From contig CAWJYU010000009.1 of assembly GCA_963847235.1 (NCBI GenBank), positions 243,747-307,746 on the forward strand: 64,000 nt of DNA. Reading direction: 5' to 3'. Made by a program: the position numbers and the translations under genes. Positions within the stretch are counted from its first letter, which is position 1, and each line of letters starts with the position of its first letter. The notes beneath the pieces are model-generated. The model ran no database searches. It saw nothing but the letters and a program-made list of their open reading frames with translations, and was not told the origin of the DNA. This DNA comes from JACDAN01 sp963847235 (lineage in GTDB: Bacteria; Actinomycetota; Thermoleophilia; Gaiellales; Gaiellaceae). Below, piece by piece: positions 19,661 to 27,902 of this stretch.

Positions 19661-20968
19661 TCATGTGCGTCTCACGAAGTCGATGGACACGGGGATCCCC
19701 TGGAGCTCGAAGCGCTCGCGGAGCCTGTTCTCGACCCAGTAGGCGTAGTCCCTCGTGATCAGGCCCGGATCGTTCACGAAGGCGCGGAATCGCGGCGGCC
19801 GGACGCTCGTCTGCGTGCCGTACAGCAGGTTGAGGCGCTTGCCGCGCCGGGACGGCGGCTCCCGCTGCTCGCGGAGCTCTTGGAGGAATCGGTTGAGCTC
19901 GCCGGTCGAGATCTTCGCCGTGTACTTCTCGAAGAGCCGCTCGATCCGCTCGAAGACGCGCTGGATGCCGCGACCGGTCTTCGCGGACACGGTCACCACC
20001 GGCGGGCGCTGGCGCAGACGGGCCTCGAGCCGGTCGCGGACGTCCTCGATCCCGATCGTGGCGATGTCCCACTTCGAGAGCACGACCAGGGTCGCGCACT
20101 GCGCCTTCCTGGCGATGTCGGCGACCCTCAGGTCCTGGTCGACGAGTCCGTCGGAGCTGTCGATGAGGACGAGCGCGACGTCCGCCCGCTCGGCCGCCTG
20201 CAGCGCGCGGAGCTCCGAGTAGTACTCGATCCCCTGGCGCTGGCGGCGCTTGCGCCGGATCCCTGCGGTGTCGACGAAGACGAACGTCCGGTCGCCGTGC
20301 TGGACGACCGTGTCGATCGAGTCGCGGGTCGTGCCCGGGACCTCGGAGACGATCACGCGCTCTTCTCCCACCAGCGCGTTGAGCAGGCTCGACTTCCCGA
20401 CGTTCGGCCGGCCGAGGATCGCGACGCGGATCGCGTCCTCGGGGATCTCCGGCCGCTTGGATGCTCCCGGGAGACGCTCGAGAATGGTGTCGAGCAGGTC
20501 GCCGGTGCCGTGGCCGTGCAGCCCCGAGATCGGCAACGGCTCGCCGAGGCCAAGCCGGTGGAACTCGTGGATCTGATCTGTCCTGGTCGGGTCGTCGATC
20601 TTGTTCGCGATCAGCAGCACCGGGCGGTCGGAGCGCCGCAGCAGCTCTGCGACCTCCTCGTCCCCGGGGGTCACTCCGGACTGGGCGTCGACGACGAAAA
20701 GGACGAGGTCGGCCTCGTCGATCGCGGTGCGGGCCTGGGCGGCGATCTGCCTGGTGATCTCCGACCGGTCGGCGAGGTCGACGCCGCCGGTGTCGATGAG
20801 GATGAAGCGCCGCCCGTTCCACTCGCAGACGATGTCCTTGCGGTCACGGGTGACGCCCGGCTGCTCGTGGACGACCGCCGTCCGGGTCGCCGTGAGCCGG
20901 TTCACGAGGGTCGACTTGCCGACATTGGGGAAGCCGATGATCGCGGCGGTCCCGGCGAGCTCGCTCAC
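19661..20968 (-). CDS. der: Ribosome assembly GTPase Der (EngA)
   Basis: Double GTPase needed for 50S ribosome maturation. The first G domain starts AIIGFPNVGKSTLVNRL, with DTGGVD and NKID; the second has AILGRPNVGKSSLLNAL, DTAGIR and SKWD. A C-terminal KH-like domain ends with NDPGLITRDYAYWVENRLRE. The product is 435 residues, normal for the family. GTG 20968 overlaps the plsC stop (GTGA). It is the last gene of the aroF-tyrA-aroA-cmk-plsC-der run; cmk-plsC-der order is common in actinobacteria. Confidence 0.96.
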   Translation of the reverse strand: MSELAGTAAIIGFPNVGKSTLVNRLTATRTAVVHEQPGVTRDRKDIVCEWNGRRFILIDTGGVDLADRSEITRQIAAQARTAIDEADLVLFVVDAQSGVTPGDEEVAELLRRSDRPVLLIANKIDDPTRTDQIHEFHRLGLGEPLPISGLHGHGTGDLLDTILERLPGASKRPEIPEDAIRVAILGRPNVGKSSLLNALVGEERVIVSEVPGTTRDSIDTVVQHGDRTFVFVDTAGIRRKRRQRQGIEYYSELRALQAAERADVALVLIDSSDGLVDQDLRVADIARKAQCATLVVLSKWDIATIGIEDVRDRLEARLRQRPPVVTVSAKTGRGIQRVFERIERLFEKYTAKISTGELNRFLQELREQREPPSRRGKRLNLLYGTQTSVRPPRFRAFVNDPGLITRDYAYWVENRLRERFELQGIPVSIDFVRRT

Positions 20969-21615
20969 GCCGGCGGCACGGCGTGGCGCGGCCGGCCAAG
21001 GGCGTGGACGTCGACGAGGAACCGCCAGAGCTCCTGGACGCGACGCTCGAGCTCGTTCGACGCCTCGCGGTAGCCCTTGCCGTTCGCCTTCAGCCCGTCG
21101 AACGTGAACGGCCTGCCCCAGGCGATCGAGACCGGATGGAAGTTCCCGGGCCGCCAGTGCTGGCTTCCATGGATGGCCGCGCAGATGACCGGCACGTTCT
21201 CGTTGAGCGCGACCATCGCCGCGCCGGGCTTGACCTCGCCGGGCACACCGGACCGCTGGCGGGTGCCCTCGGCGAACATGCCCAGCATGTTTCCGTCCCG
21301 TACGCAGCGACGCATCTCGCGCACGGCGTCCCGGTCGGACTCGCCGCGGCGGACCGAGTAGGTGCCGAAGGCCTTGACGAGCGGTCCGATGACCGGGACC
21401 TCGTGCAGCTCGGCTTTCGCCAGGAAGTAGAGCTGCCGGGGGCTTGCTGCCCCGAAGGCGGGCGGGTCGAGCCACGAGAAGTGGTTGAAGACCAGCACGA
21501 CGCCGCCGTCCTCCGGCACGCGGTCCGCGCCGTAGACCCGGAGCGGCGCCAGGATGCGCACCGCCGTGCCGATGGTCGCCTGGCCGACGGTCCAGACGGT
21601 GCCGTTCCGGGTCAT
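20965..21615 (-). CDS. plsC: 1-acyl-sn-glycerol-3-phosphate acyltransferase
   Basis: Acylates lysophosphatidic acid to phosphatidic acid at the membrane. VLVFNHFSWLDPPAF carries the HX4D motif and GMFAEGTRQRSG the second motif; PVIGPLVKAFG is also typical. 216 residues. Its ATG overlaps the cmk stop by 4 bases and its stop overlaps der, so it is in tight translational coupling with both. Confidence 0.92.
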   Translation of the reverse strand: MTRNGTVWTVGQATIGTAVRILAPLRVYGADRVPEDGGVVLVFNHFSWLDPPAFGAASPRQLYFLAKAELHEVPVIGPLVKAFGTYSVRRGESDRDAVREMRRCVRDGNMLGMFAEGTRQRSGVPGEVKPGAAMVALNENVPVICAAIHGSQHWRPGNFHPVSIAWGRPFTFDGLKANGKGYREASNELERRVQELWRFLVDVHALGRPRHAVPPA

Positions 21616-22241
21616 GCGACCCGGGCGCGGACGAGCTGCTGGATCCGGTCGACCACGTTCTCCACGTCGAGGTTGGTCGTGTCGATCAGGTCGGCGTCCT
21701 GGGCCGGCTGCATCCGGGCGGCGTCGCTCTCGTCGCGGAGCCGCAGGTCCGTCGCGAGCGCGTCGCCGCCGATGTCGGGCCGCTCGGCCTGCCGCCGCTC
21801 CGCGCGGACGGACTGGTCGGCGTTCAAGTAGACCTTCACGTCGGCGTCCGGCGCGACGACCGTCCCGATATCGCGTCCCTCGATGACGGCGTTCCCGAGA
21901 TCGGCGAGCTCGCGCTGGCGGCGGCGCATGACGACGCGGACTTCTGTGTGGCGTGCGACCACCGGGACGAGCCGGTCGATCTCGGACTCGCGGATCGCGG
22001 CCGTGACGTCTGCGCCGGCGATCCTGACCGATCCTGCCTCGTCCAGGTCGACGGGATGCTCATCTGCGAGCACACCCAGGGCCGGGCCGTCCTCGAGATC
22101 GAGGGAACGCTGCAGCGCGAGCCAGGTCACGGCCCGGTACATCGCGCCCGTGTCCAGATACCGGAAGCCGAGTCGCTCGGCCAGCCGGCGGGCGACGGTG
22201 CTCTTCCCGGCTCCGGCGGGCCCGTCGATTGCCACGATCAT
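21612..22241 (-). CDS. cmk: Cytidylate kinase
   Basis: Phosphorylates CMP/dCMP with ATP. The P-loop IDGPAGAGKSTVARRLAE is at residues 5-22, followed by LDTGAMYRAVTWLAL (CMP-binding), IEGRDIGTVVAP, and the C-terminal RDESDAARMQPA lid region. 209 residues, usual for the short bacterial form. The ATG overlaps the aroA stop as ATGA. Confidence 0.95.
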   Translation of the reverse strand: MIVAIDGPAGAGKSTVARRLAERLGFRYLDTGAMYRAVTWLALQRSLDLEDGPALGVLADEHPVDLDEAGSVRIAGADVTAAIRESEIDRLVPVVARHTEVRVVMRRRQRELADLGNAVIEGRDIGTVVAPDADVKVYLNADQSVRAERRQAERPDIGGDALATDLRLRDESDAARMQPAQDADLIDTTNLDVENVVDRIQQLVRARVA

Positions 22242-23526
22242 CGCTGGGTCACCGACTCGAGCAGGTCGAAGAATCCGGGAAAGCTTACTGCCACGCTCTC
22301 CGGGTCCAGGAGCTCGACGCCCTCGCGAGAGGCGAGCCCGGCGACGGCGGCCAGCATCGCGATCCGGTGGTCGCCGCCGCTCTGGACCGCACCCCCGCCC
22401 TTAGGGCGGGTGGGGACCCCCCTCACCCTGAAGCCATCATCGCTCGCCGTGATCCTCACGCCAAGGGATCGGAGCACATTTGTCACGGTTTCGATGCGGT
22501 CCGTCTCTTTTTCGCGCAGCTGAGCGGCGCCGCGGACGATGCTCTCGCCCCGTGCCATCCCGGCCGCGAGCGCGAACAGCGGCAGCTCGTCGATCATCCG
22601 CGGCACCTCGGCCTTCCGCACCGTAGCCGCGACGACCGGCGCCGAGCGGGTCTCGAGATCCGCGACCGCCTCGCCGCCGACGACGCGCCGGTCGAAGATC
22701 GCGACGCGCCCGCCCATCCGGGCCAGCACGTCGAGCAAGCCCGTGCGAAACGGGTTCACACCGACGCCGTGGATCGAGAGCTCGGAGCCCGGGACGAGCG
22801 TCGCCGCGGTCACGAACGGCGCCGCTGAGGAGATGTCGCCCGGAACCTGCACCGAGCCGAGCCGCAGCGACTCCACCCGCGAGATCGACGCCGACCGGCC
22901 CGACCGGCGAACCGCGGCTCCTGCCGCCCGGAGCATCGTCTCCGTGTGGTCGCGCGTGTAGTACGGCTCGTGGACGACCGTACGCCCCCCTGCCGCCTGC
23001 ATCCCGGCCAGGAGGAGCGCCGACTTCGTCTGGGCGCTCGCCCGGGCCAGGCGGTGCTCGGCGGCCCGAAGCTCGGCTCCCTCGATCCGCACCGGCGGCT
23101 TGCCGTCGGTCGTCTCGATACGCGCGCCCATCGTGCGGAGAGCCTCGGCGAGATCCTCCACCGGCCTGCTCCGAAGGGACTCGTCTCCCGAGAGGACGAA
23201 CTCACCCTCCTGACCGGCCAGGAGGCCCATCAACAGCTTCAGCAGCGTCCCGGCGTTCCCGCAGTCGATCGGCTGCCGCCGGCGGGCGCAGGCCGCGGAG
23301 CCCGACGCCTCGCACGGTCAGGACGTCGACCTCCTCCTCGACCACCTCCACACCGAGCGCCCGCATCGCGTTCACGCTCGACTCGGTGTCGTCCGAACGC
23401 CCGAAGCCCTCGATCCGGGTCTCGCCCGTCGCAGACCGCGCCGATCAGCACCGCGCGGTGCGAGATCGACTTGTCGCCCGGCACGCCGATGTGGCCGACG
23501 ACGGCCGTCGCCGGCTCGATCCTCAT
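22238..23526 (-). CDS. aroA: 3-phosphoshikimate 1-carboxyvinyltransferase (EPSP synthase), two frameshifts
   Basis: Sixth step of the shikimate pathway: joins PEP to shikimate 3-phosphate. The N-terminus has GVPGDKSISHRAVLIGAV. Two single G insertions (near 23428 and 23275) break the frame; removing them gives CDGETRIEGFGRSDDTESSV and PIDCGNAGTLLKLLMGLL, both classical. The rest (DEPYYTRDHTE-like block, ELPLFALAAGMARGES, KETDRI) is intact. Start ATG overlaps the tyrA stop and the stop overlaps cmk. Confidence 0.93.
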
Positions 23527-24611
23527 TCGTCCAGCGCCGGGGCGACGACGACGCCGTACCCCTGCGCCTCCAGCAGCGCAGCGGCCCGCTCCGCCTCGCG
23601 CTCGCCGGCGACCAGCACCGTCAGGTCGCCGCCGCGTTCCGGCGACTGGTGCTGCAGCTCGAAGTCCTCGATGTTGATCCGCTCGGCCCCCAGCGCCTGC
23701 GTGATTCCCGCAAGGACGCCGGGCCGGTCCGGGACATGGACGCGGAGCCGGTGCAGCTGTCCCGGGTCGCCGTACGCCTCGCTGATCATCCCGCGGCGGT
23801 TGCGCGCGGCCTCGCCGATCCAGCGGGCGAGGAAGCCCGCGTCGCCCGACGCCAGCGCCGCATCCACCTGCTCGAGCCCGCGGCGATGCTCCGCGAGCGC
23901 TGCTCTCAGCGCGTCCGCGTTCTCCAGGAAGATGTCGACCCAGATCCGCGGATTGGCGCCCGCGACTCGCGTCATGTCCCGAAGCGACCCGCCGGCGGAC
24001 GAGAGGGGCTCGTGTCCGTCGATCCGCATCGCGCCGGCATGGTTGACGAGCACGTTCGCCAGCACATGAGGCAGGTGGCTCGTCAGCGCGACCAGCCGGT
24101 CGTGCGCGCCGGGATCGATCGCGACGGGCACGGCGCCCAGGTCGCCGACGAAGCCGTGGACGAGCCGGTACCGAGCGGGGTCGCTGTTCGGGAGCGGCGC
24201 AAGAAACCAGGTCGCCCCCTCGAAGAGATCCGCCGTGGCGTGAGCCGGGCCGCGCGCCTCGGAACCGCAGACCGGATGACCGCCGATGAACCGAGGCGAC
24301 CCGGCCGCCGCTTCACAGACTGCGGCCTTCGTCGAGCCGACGTCGGTCACGGTGCAGTCGTCGGCGCTCGCCTCCAGCACGGTGCGGACCTGCGCGGCCA
24401 GGCGTCCGACTGGCACGGCGACCACGGCGAGCTCAGCGCCGCCGAGCGCTTCGCCGAGAGACGGCATGACCTCGTCGACCGCGCCACGTTCGCGGGCGAC
24501 CGCCGCGGTCGCCTGGTCCTCGTCGAAACCAACCACGGTCGCGCCGGCCTTCTTCGCGGCCATTCCGACCGACGCGCCGATCAGGCCGGTGCCGACGACC
24601 GCGAGCCGCAA
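23523..24611 (-). CDS. tyrA: Prephenate dehydrogenase with C-terminal ACT domain
   Basis: Makes 4-hydroxyphenylpyruvate for tyrosine. The NAD-binding motif VVGTGLIGASVGMAAKKAG opens the 362-residue protein; the conserved GGHPVCGSEARGP and SHLPHVLANVL follow. From about residue 285 an ACT regulatory domain appears (RLRVHVPDRPGVLAGITQAL), which probably senses tyrosine or phenylalanine. The gene follows aroF by 4 nt and overlaps aroA, matching the pathway order. Confidence 0.93.
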   Translation of the reverse strand: MRLAVVGTGLIGASVGMAAKKAGATVVGFDEDQATAAVARERGAVDEVMPSLGEALGGAELAVVAVPVGRLAAQVRTVLEASADDCTVTDVGSTKAAVCEAAAGSPRFIGGHPVCGSEARGPAHATADLFEGATWFLAPLPNSDPARYRLVHGFVGDLGAVPVAIDPGAHDRLVALTSHLPHVLANVLVNHAGAMRIDGHEPLSSAGGSLRDMTRVAGANPRIWVDIFLENADALRAALAEHRRGLEQVDAALASGDAGFLARWIGEAARNRRGMISEAYGDPGQLHRLRVHVPDRPGVLAGITQALGAERINIEDFELQHQSPERGGDLTVLVAGEREAERAAALLEAQGYGVVVAPALDE

Positions 24612-24615
24612 GGAC

Positions 24616-25659
24616 CTAACCGACCTGTTTGCCCATGAGGGCGACGATCTCCGTCACCTCTCTGGCGAACTCGCCGAACTCGTCCGTCGGGATCTGCTGC
24701 GGGCCGTCGCAGAGCGCCTCCTCGGGCCTCGGATGGGCCTCGACGATGATCCCGTCCGCACCGACCGCCGCCGCCGCCCGAGCCAGCGGCAGCACGAGCG
24801 CTCTCCGCCCGGCGGCGTGAGAAGGGTCGACGATCACCGGCAGGTGCGTCTCCTCCTTGAGCACCGCGACCGAGCCGAGGTCGAGCGTGTACCGCGTCGA
24901 GCTCTCGAACGTCTTGATTCCCCGCTCGCAGAGGATGATCCGGTCGTTCCCCTCCCTCGCGACGTACTCGGCCGCCATCAGGAGCTCCTCCACGGACGCG
25001 GACGGCCCGCGCTTGAGCAGCACCGGCTTGTCGACCCGGCCGACCTCCGCCAGGAGCAGGAAGTTCTGCATGTTGCGGGCGCCGATCTGGATCACGTCGG
25101 CGACCTCGATCACCTCCTCGACGTGCCGTGGATCGATCAGCTCCGTGACGATCGGGAGACCTGTCTCCTCCCCGGCCTCGCGCAGCACCTCGAGCGCGTC
25201 GAGCCCCAGTCCCTGGAACGTGTACGGCGAGGTGCGCGGCTTGAACGCGCCGCCGCGGAGCATCGTCGCACCGGCAGCGGCGACGGCCCGCGCCGTCTCG
25301 AGCGTCTGCTCCCGGTACTCGACCGTGCACGGGCCGGCGATCAGGCCGAAGAACGAGTCGCCGATCTTCCGGCCGCGGACGTCGATCACCGTGGGATCCG
25401 GCGCGAGCTCGCGTGCGACGAGCTTGTACGGCTTGAGGATCGGCAGCACCCGCTCGACTCCCGGGTAGCCCTCGAGCGGGAGCCCCGCGAGCGCCTCCCG
25501 CTCGCCGATCGCGCCGATCACGGTCGCCTCGCGCCCGTGGGAGACGCGCGCGTCCGCGCCCGACTCGCGCAGGCGGGCGACCACGTGCTCGGTCTGGTCG
25601 GGCGTCGCGCCGCTCCCCATCACGATCAGGAGCTCCGGTGAGGCGTTGTTGCCGGCCAT
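24616..25659 (-). CDS. aroF: 3-deoxy-7-phosphoheptulonate synthase (type I-beta, N-terminal regulatory domain)
   Basis: First enzyme of the shikimate pathway: condenses PEP and erythrose 4-phosphate. Residues about 1-80 form the ferredoxin-like regulatory domain known from the Thermotoga-type enzyme (LLIVMGSGATPDQTEHVV). The catalytic barrel has AGPCTVEY, RGGAFKPRTSPYTFQG, IQIGARNMQNFLLL, LLKRG and VDPSHAAGRR. 347 residues. The start is only 23 bp from the divergent chorismate mutase start, so the two promoters must overlap the coding regions or be leaderless. Confidence 0.94.
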   Translation of the reverse strand: MAGNNASPELLIVMGSGATPDQTEHVVARLRESGADARVSHGREATVIGAIGEREALAGLPLEGYPGVERVLPILKPYKLVARELAPDPTVIDVRGRKIGDSFFGLIAGPCTVEYREQTLETARAVAAAGATMLRGGAFKPRTSPYTFQGLGLDALEVLREAGEETGLPIVTELIDPRHVEEVIEVADVIQIGARNMQNFLLLAEVGRVDKPVLLKRGPSASVEELLMAAEYVAREGNDRIILCERGIKTFESSTRYTLDLGSVAVLKEETHLPVIVDPSHAAGRRALVLPLARAAAAVGADGIIVEAHPRPEEALCDGPQQIPTDEFGEFAREVTEIVALMGKQVG

Positions 25660-25670
25660 CGCGGCAAGTG

Positions 25671-25676
25671 TAGGTT
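25671..25676 (+). promoter_or_regulatory. Candidate -10 box of the chorismate mutase gene
   Basis: TAGGTT fits TAnnnT and ends 6 nt before the ATG at 25683, the placement expected for a leaderless mRNA. A weak TTGCCG stands 16 nt upstream (25649-25654). Confidence 0.4.
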
Positions 25677-25682
25677 CCGGCC

Positions 25683-25955
25683 ATGGACCCGAGCCAAGAC
25701 CCGACCATCAGGCAGCTTCGGGAGCAGGTCTCGGACGTCGACCGCGGGCTCGTGGAGTCCATCAACGCGCGTTTGCGGCTCGTCGCGCAGCTGAAGAGCT
25801 ACAAGGACTCTCGCGGCTACGCCTTCGTCGATCCCGAGCGCGAGGAGTGGATGTTCCGGGATGTCAGCCGCGCAAACCGCGGCCCGCTCTCGCAGGAGGG
25901 ACTCGAGGGGATCTACCAGGCGATCCTGGACCTCTCCAAGCGCGAGGTTTCTTGA
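25683..25955 (+). CDS. Chorismate mutase (AroQ type)
   Basis: A 90-residue all-helical mutase that turns chorismate to prephenate. IRQLREQVSDVDRGLVESINARLRL (shown here only in part) gives the conserved helix with the Arg and the VD-x-GL(V/I) pattern; VAQLKSYKDSRG supplies the active-site Lys and VDPEREEWMFRDVS the typical second helix. It stands between the divergent aroF-tyrA run, which uses prephenate, and the trp operon, which competes for chorismate. The trp promoter -35 box overlaps its stop codon. Confidence 0.88.
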   Translation: MDPSQDPTIRQLREQVSDVDRGLVESINARLRLVAQLKSYKDSRGYAFVDPEREEWMFRDVSRANRGPLSQEGLEGIYQAILDLSKREVS

Positions 25956-25980
25956 CCCGGGAAACCCGTGGGCGTACCCT
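25952..25980 (+). promoter_or_regulatory. trp operon promoter
   Basis: TTGACC (25952-25957) and TACCCT (25975-25980) are separated by exactly 17 bp. The -10 box ends 7 nt before the ATG of the Trp-rich leader peptide, so the transcript should begin at or next to that ATG. The -35 box overlaps the stop codon of chorismate mutase. Confidence 0.7.
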
Positions 25981-25987
25981 GAGCGCG

Positions 25988-26053
25988 ATGACTCCCGCCT
26001 TCCGCAGCTGGGCCTGGTCGTGGCGCCACGAGCGGTGCGGGAGCATTGCCTGA
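25988..26053 (+). CDS. trpL: trp operon leader peptide
   Basis: A 21-residue open frame that starts MTPAFRS and has Trp at codons 8, 10 and 12 (WAWSW), then RHERCGSIA and TGA. Three Trp in five codons in front of trpE is the signature of a ribosome-mediated attenuator. No ribosome binding site is present; the -10 box ends 7 nt upstream, so it is probably translated as a leaderless message. Confidence 0.85.
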   Translation: MTPAFRSWAWSWRHERCGSIA

Positions 26054-26109
26054 CCTGACCTAGGCACAACCCGTACCACTCGCAGACCTTCCGCCCGGAG
26101 GGTCTTTTT
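25992..26109 (+). promoter_or_regulatory. trp attenuator with alternative pairings and terminator
   Basis: Segment 1 CTCCCGC (25992-25998) pairs perfectly with segment 2 GCGGGAG (26037-26043). Segment 2 can instead pair with segment 3 CTTCCGC (26088-26094; one G-U pair). Segment 3 lies in the left arm of a terminator: AGACCTTCC (26084-26092) pairs with GGAGGGTCT (26097-26105) and is followed by a run of five T (26105-26109). A ribosome stalled at the Trp codons would cover segment 1 and free segment 2 to block the terminator. Confidence 0.85.
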
Positions 26110-26115
26110 CGTTCC

Positions 26116-27345
26116 GTGATTGTCCAAACCGTCATCGCAACCGACCTGATCACCCCGCTCGGGGCCTACCTCCGACTGCGCGAGGCGGGCAGCGCGAGCT
26201 TCCTGCTCGAGTCGGTGGAGAAGGGACGGCTCGGGCGCCACTCGTTCGTCGGCGCCGGCTCGCGGCTCGTGAGCTTCGAGGAGGCCGAGACCTGTGGCGC
26301 GCCGGTCGTCGGGTACCTCTCGTACGACTACGCGGCCAAGCTCGAGCCGACGGTGCAGCTGCCGGACGCAGGGCGCGACCTGCCGGAGAGCCGCTTTGTC
26401 GTCGCGGACACGCTCGTTCGCTTCGACCACGCGGGCGGGATGGCCGAGGTCCTGTGCGGGAGCCCGGACGAGGTGACGGACCTCCTGGCCGGTGCCATGC
26501 CCGAGCTGCCGACCGGCGACGGCTCGGCGGGCCAGACCCGTCGCTTCCCCTCCGCCGTCGATTACGAGCAGGCGGTCGGCCGCGCCAAGCGGCACATCCG
26601 GGCCGGCGACGCGTTCCAGATCGTGCTCTCCCAGCGGGCCGAGCGGCCCACGTCGGCGAGCGCGCTCGACCTCTACCGCTCGCTGCGCCGCGTCAACCCC
26701 TCGCCGTACCTGTTCCTGCTCGAGCTGGACGGGCTGGCGCTGATCGGCTCCTCGCCCGAGACGCTGGTGAAGGCGGAGGGCCGCGACGCCTCGCTGAATC
26801 CGATCGCCGGGACGACGCATCCCGGCGACGGCGACGCGGAGCGGCTGCTGACCTCGGAGAAAGACCGCGCGGAGCACGTGATGCTCGTCGACCTCGGCCG
26901 GAACGACCTCTCGCGGGTCTGCACGCCGGGGTCGGTTCGCGTCCGGCGGTTCCTCGAGCCCGAGCGCTTCTCCCACGTGACGCACCTGGTCTCGGAGGTC
27001 GGCGGGCAGCTGCGGGAGGACGCGGATCACTTCGACCTGCTCCGCGCCTGCTTCCCGGCCGGCACCGTGTCCGGCGCTCCGAAGGTGCGTGCGATGCAGC
27101 TGATCTCGGAGCTCGAGGGCTACCGGCGAGGCCCGTATGCCGGCGCCGTCGGCTACGCGCTTCCCGGTGAGGCGCTCGACACGTGCATCGCGATCCGCAC
27201 CATCGTCCTGCACGACGGCGTCGCGTTCCTCCAGGCAGGGGCGGGGATCGTCGCCGACTCGGACCCGAAGCTGGAACAGGAGGAGTGCCGCCAGAAGCTG
27301 GCCGCGCTCGAGACCGCGATCCGGCTGGCGGAGGCCCGGCAGTGA
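26116..27345 (+). CDS. trpE: Anthranilate synthase component I
   Basis: Forms anthranilate from chorismate with ammonia supplied by TrpG. The 409-residue protein begins close to the family start and keeps LLES at residues 30-33, the element known for tryptophan feedback binding. Later motifs are normal: HIRAGDAFQIVLSQR, NPSPYLFLLE, GSSPETLVKAEG, NPIAGTTHPG, HVMLVDLGRNDLSRVC and FPAGTVSGAPKVRAM. The start is GTG 26116; the nearest purine-rich sequence (GGAGGG, 26097-26102) is inside the right arm of the attenuator terminator, 13 nt away. trpG overlaps its stop (TGATG). Confidence 0.95.
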   Translation: MIVQTVIATDLITPLGAYLRLREAGSASFLLESVEKGRLGRHSFVGAGSRLVSFEEAETCGAPVVGYLSYDYAAKLEPTVQLPDAGRDLPESRFVVADTLVRFDHAGGMAEVLCGSPDEVTDLLAGAMPELPTGDGSAGQTRRFPSAVDYEQAVGRAKRHIRAGDAFQIVLSQRAERPTSASALDLYRSLRRVNPSPYLFLLELDGLALIGSSPETLVKAEGRDASLNPIAGTTHPGDGDAERLLTSEKDRAEHVMLVDLGRNDLSRVCTPGSVRVRRFLEPERFSHVTHLVSEVGGQLREDADHFDLLRACFPAGTVSGAPKVRAMQLISELEGYRRGPYAGAVGYALPGEALDTCIAIRTIVLHDGVAFLQAGAGIVADSDPKLEQEECRQKLAALETAIRLAEARQ

Positions 27346-27902
27346 TGCTCCTGGTCGACAACTACGACAGCTTCACGTTCAACCTTGCGCACCTGTTCGG
27401 CGAGCTCGGGGTGGAGGTGGTGGTGCGGCGGAACGACGAGCTCGACGCCGACGAGGCCGAGCGGCTGGCGCCCTCACACCTCGTGATCTCCCCCGGCCCC
27501 GGCCGGCCTGCGGCCTCGGGCGCAACACCGGAGATCGTCTCCCGGTTGGCGCAGACCACGCCGACGCTCGGCGTTTGTCTCGGCCACCAGGCGATCGTCG
27601 AGGCGTTCGGCGGCGAGATCGGCGCTGCGCGCGAGCTCGTCCACGGCAAGGCGACGACGGTGCAGCACGACGGCGAGGGGCTCTTCCGCGGTCTGCCGGC
27701 CGGGTTCGAGGCCGGGCGCTACCACTCGCTCGCCGCGACGCGGATTCCCGACGAGCTGGAGGTCTGCGCCACGGCACCCGACGGCGAGGTCATGGCCGTC
27801 CGGCACCGGTCGCTCCCGGTTCACGGTGTCCAGTTCCACCCCGAGTCCGTGCTGACGCCGGTCGGTCCGGACCTGGCCCGCAACTTCCTGGAGGCGGCGT
27901 GA
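27345..27902 (+). CDS. trpG: Anthranilate synthase glutamine amidotransferase component
   Basis: Class I glutaminase domain of 185 residues that feeds ammonia to TrpE. MLLVDNYDSFTFNLAHLF is the usual start, GVCLGHQAI holds the nucleophilic Cys, and VHGVQFHPESVL the catalytic His-x-Glu. The ATG at 27345 overlaps the trpE stop and the TGA overlaps the GTG of trpD. Confidence 0.96.
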   Translation: MLLVDNYDSFTFNLAHLFGELGVEVVVRRNDELDADEAERLAPSHLVISPGPGRPAASGATPEIVSRLAQTTPTLGVCLGHQAIVEAFGGEIGAARELVHGKATTVQHDGEGLFRGLPAGFEAGRYHSLAATRIPDELEVCATAPDGEVMAVRHRSLPVHGVQFHPESVLTPVGPDLARNFLEAA

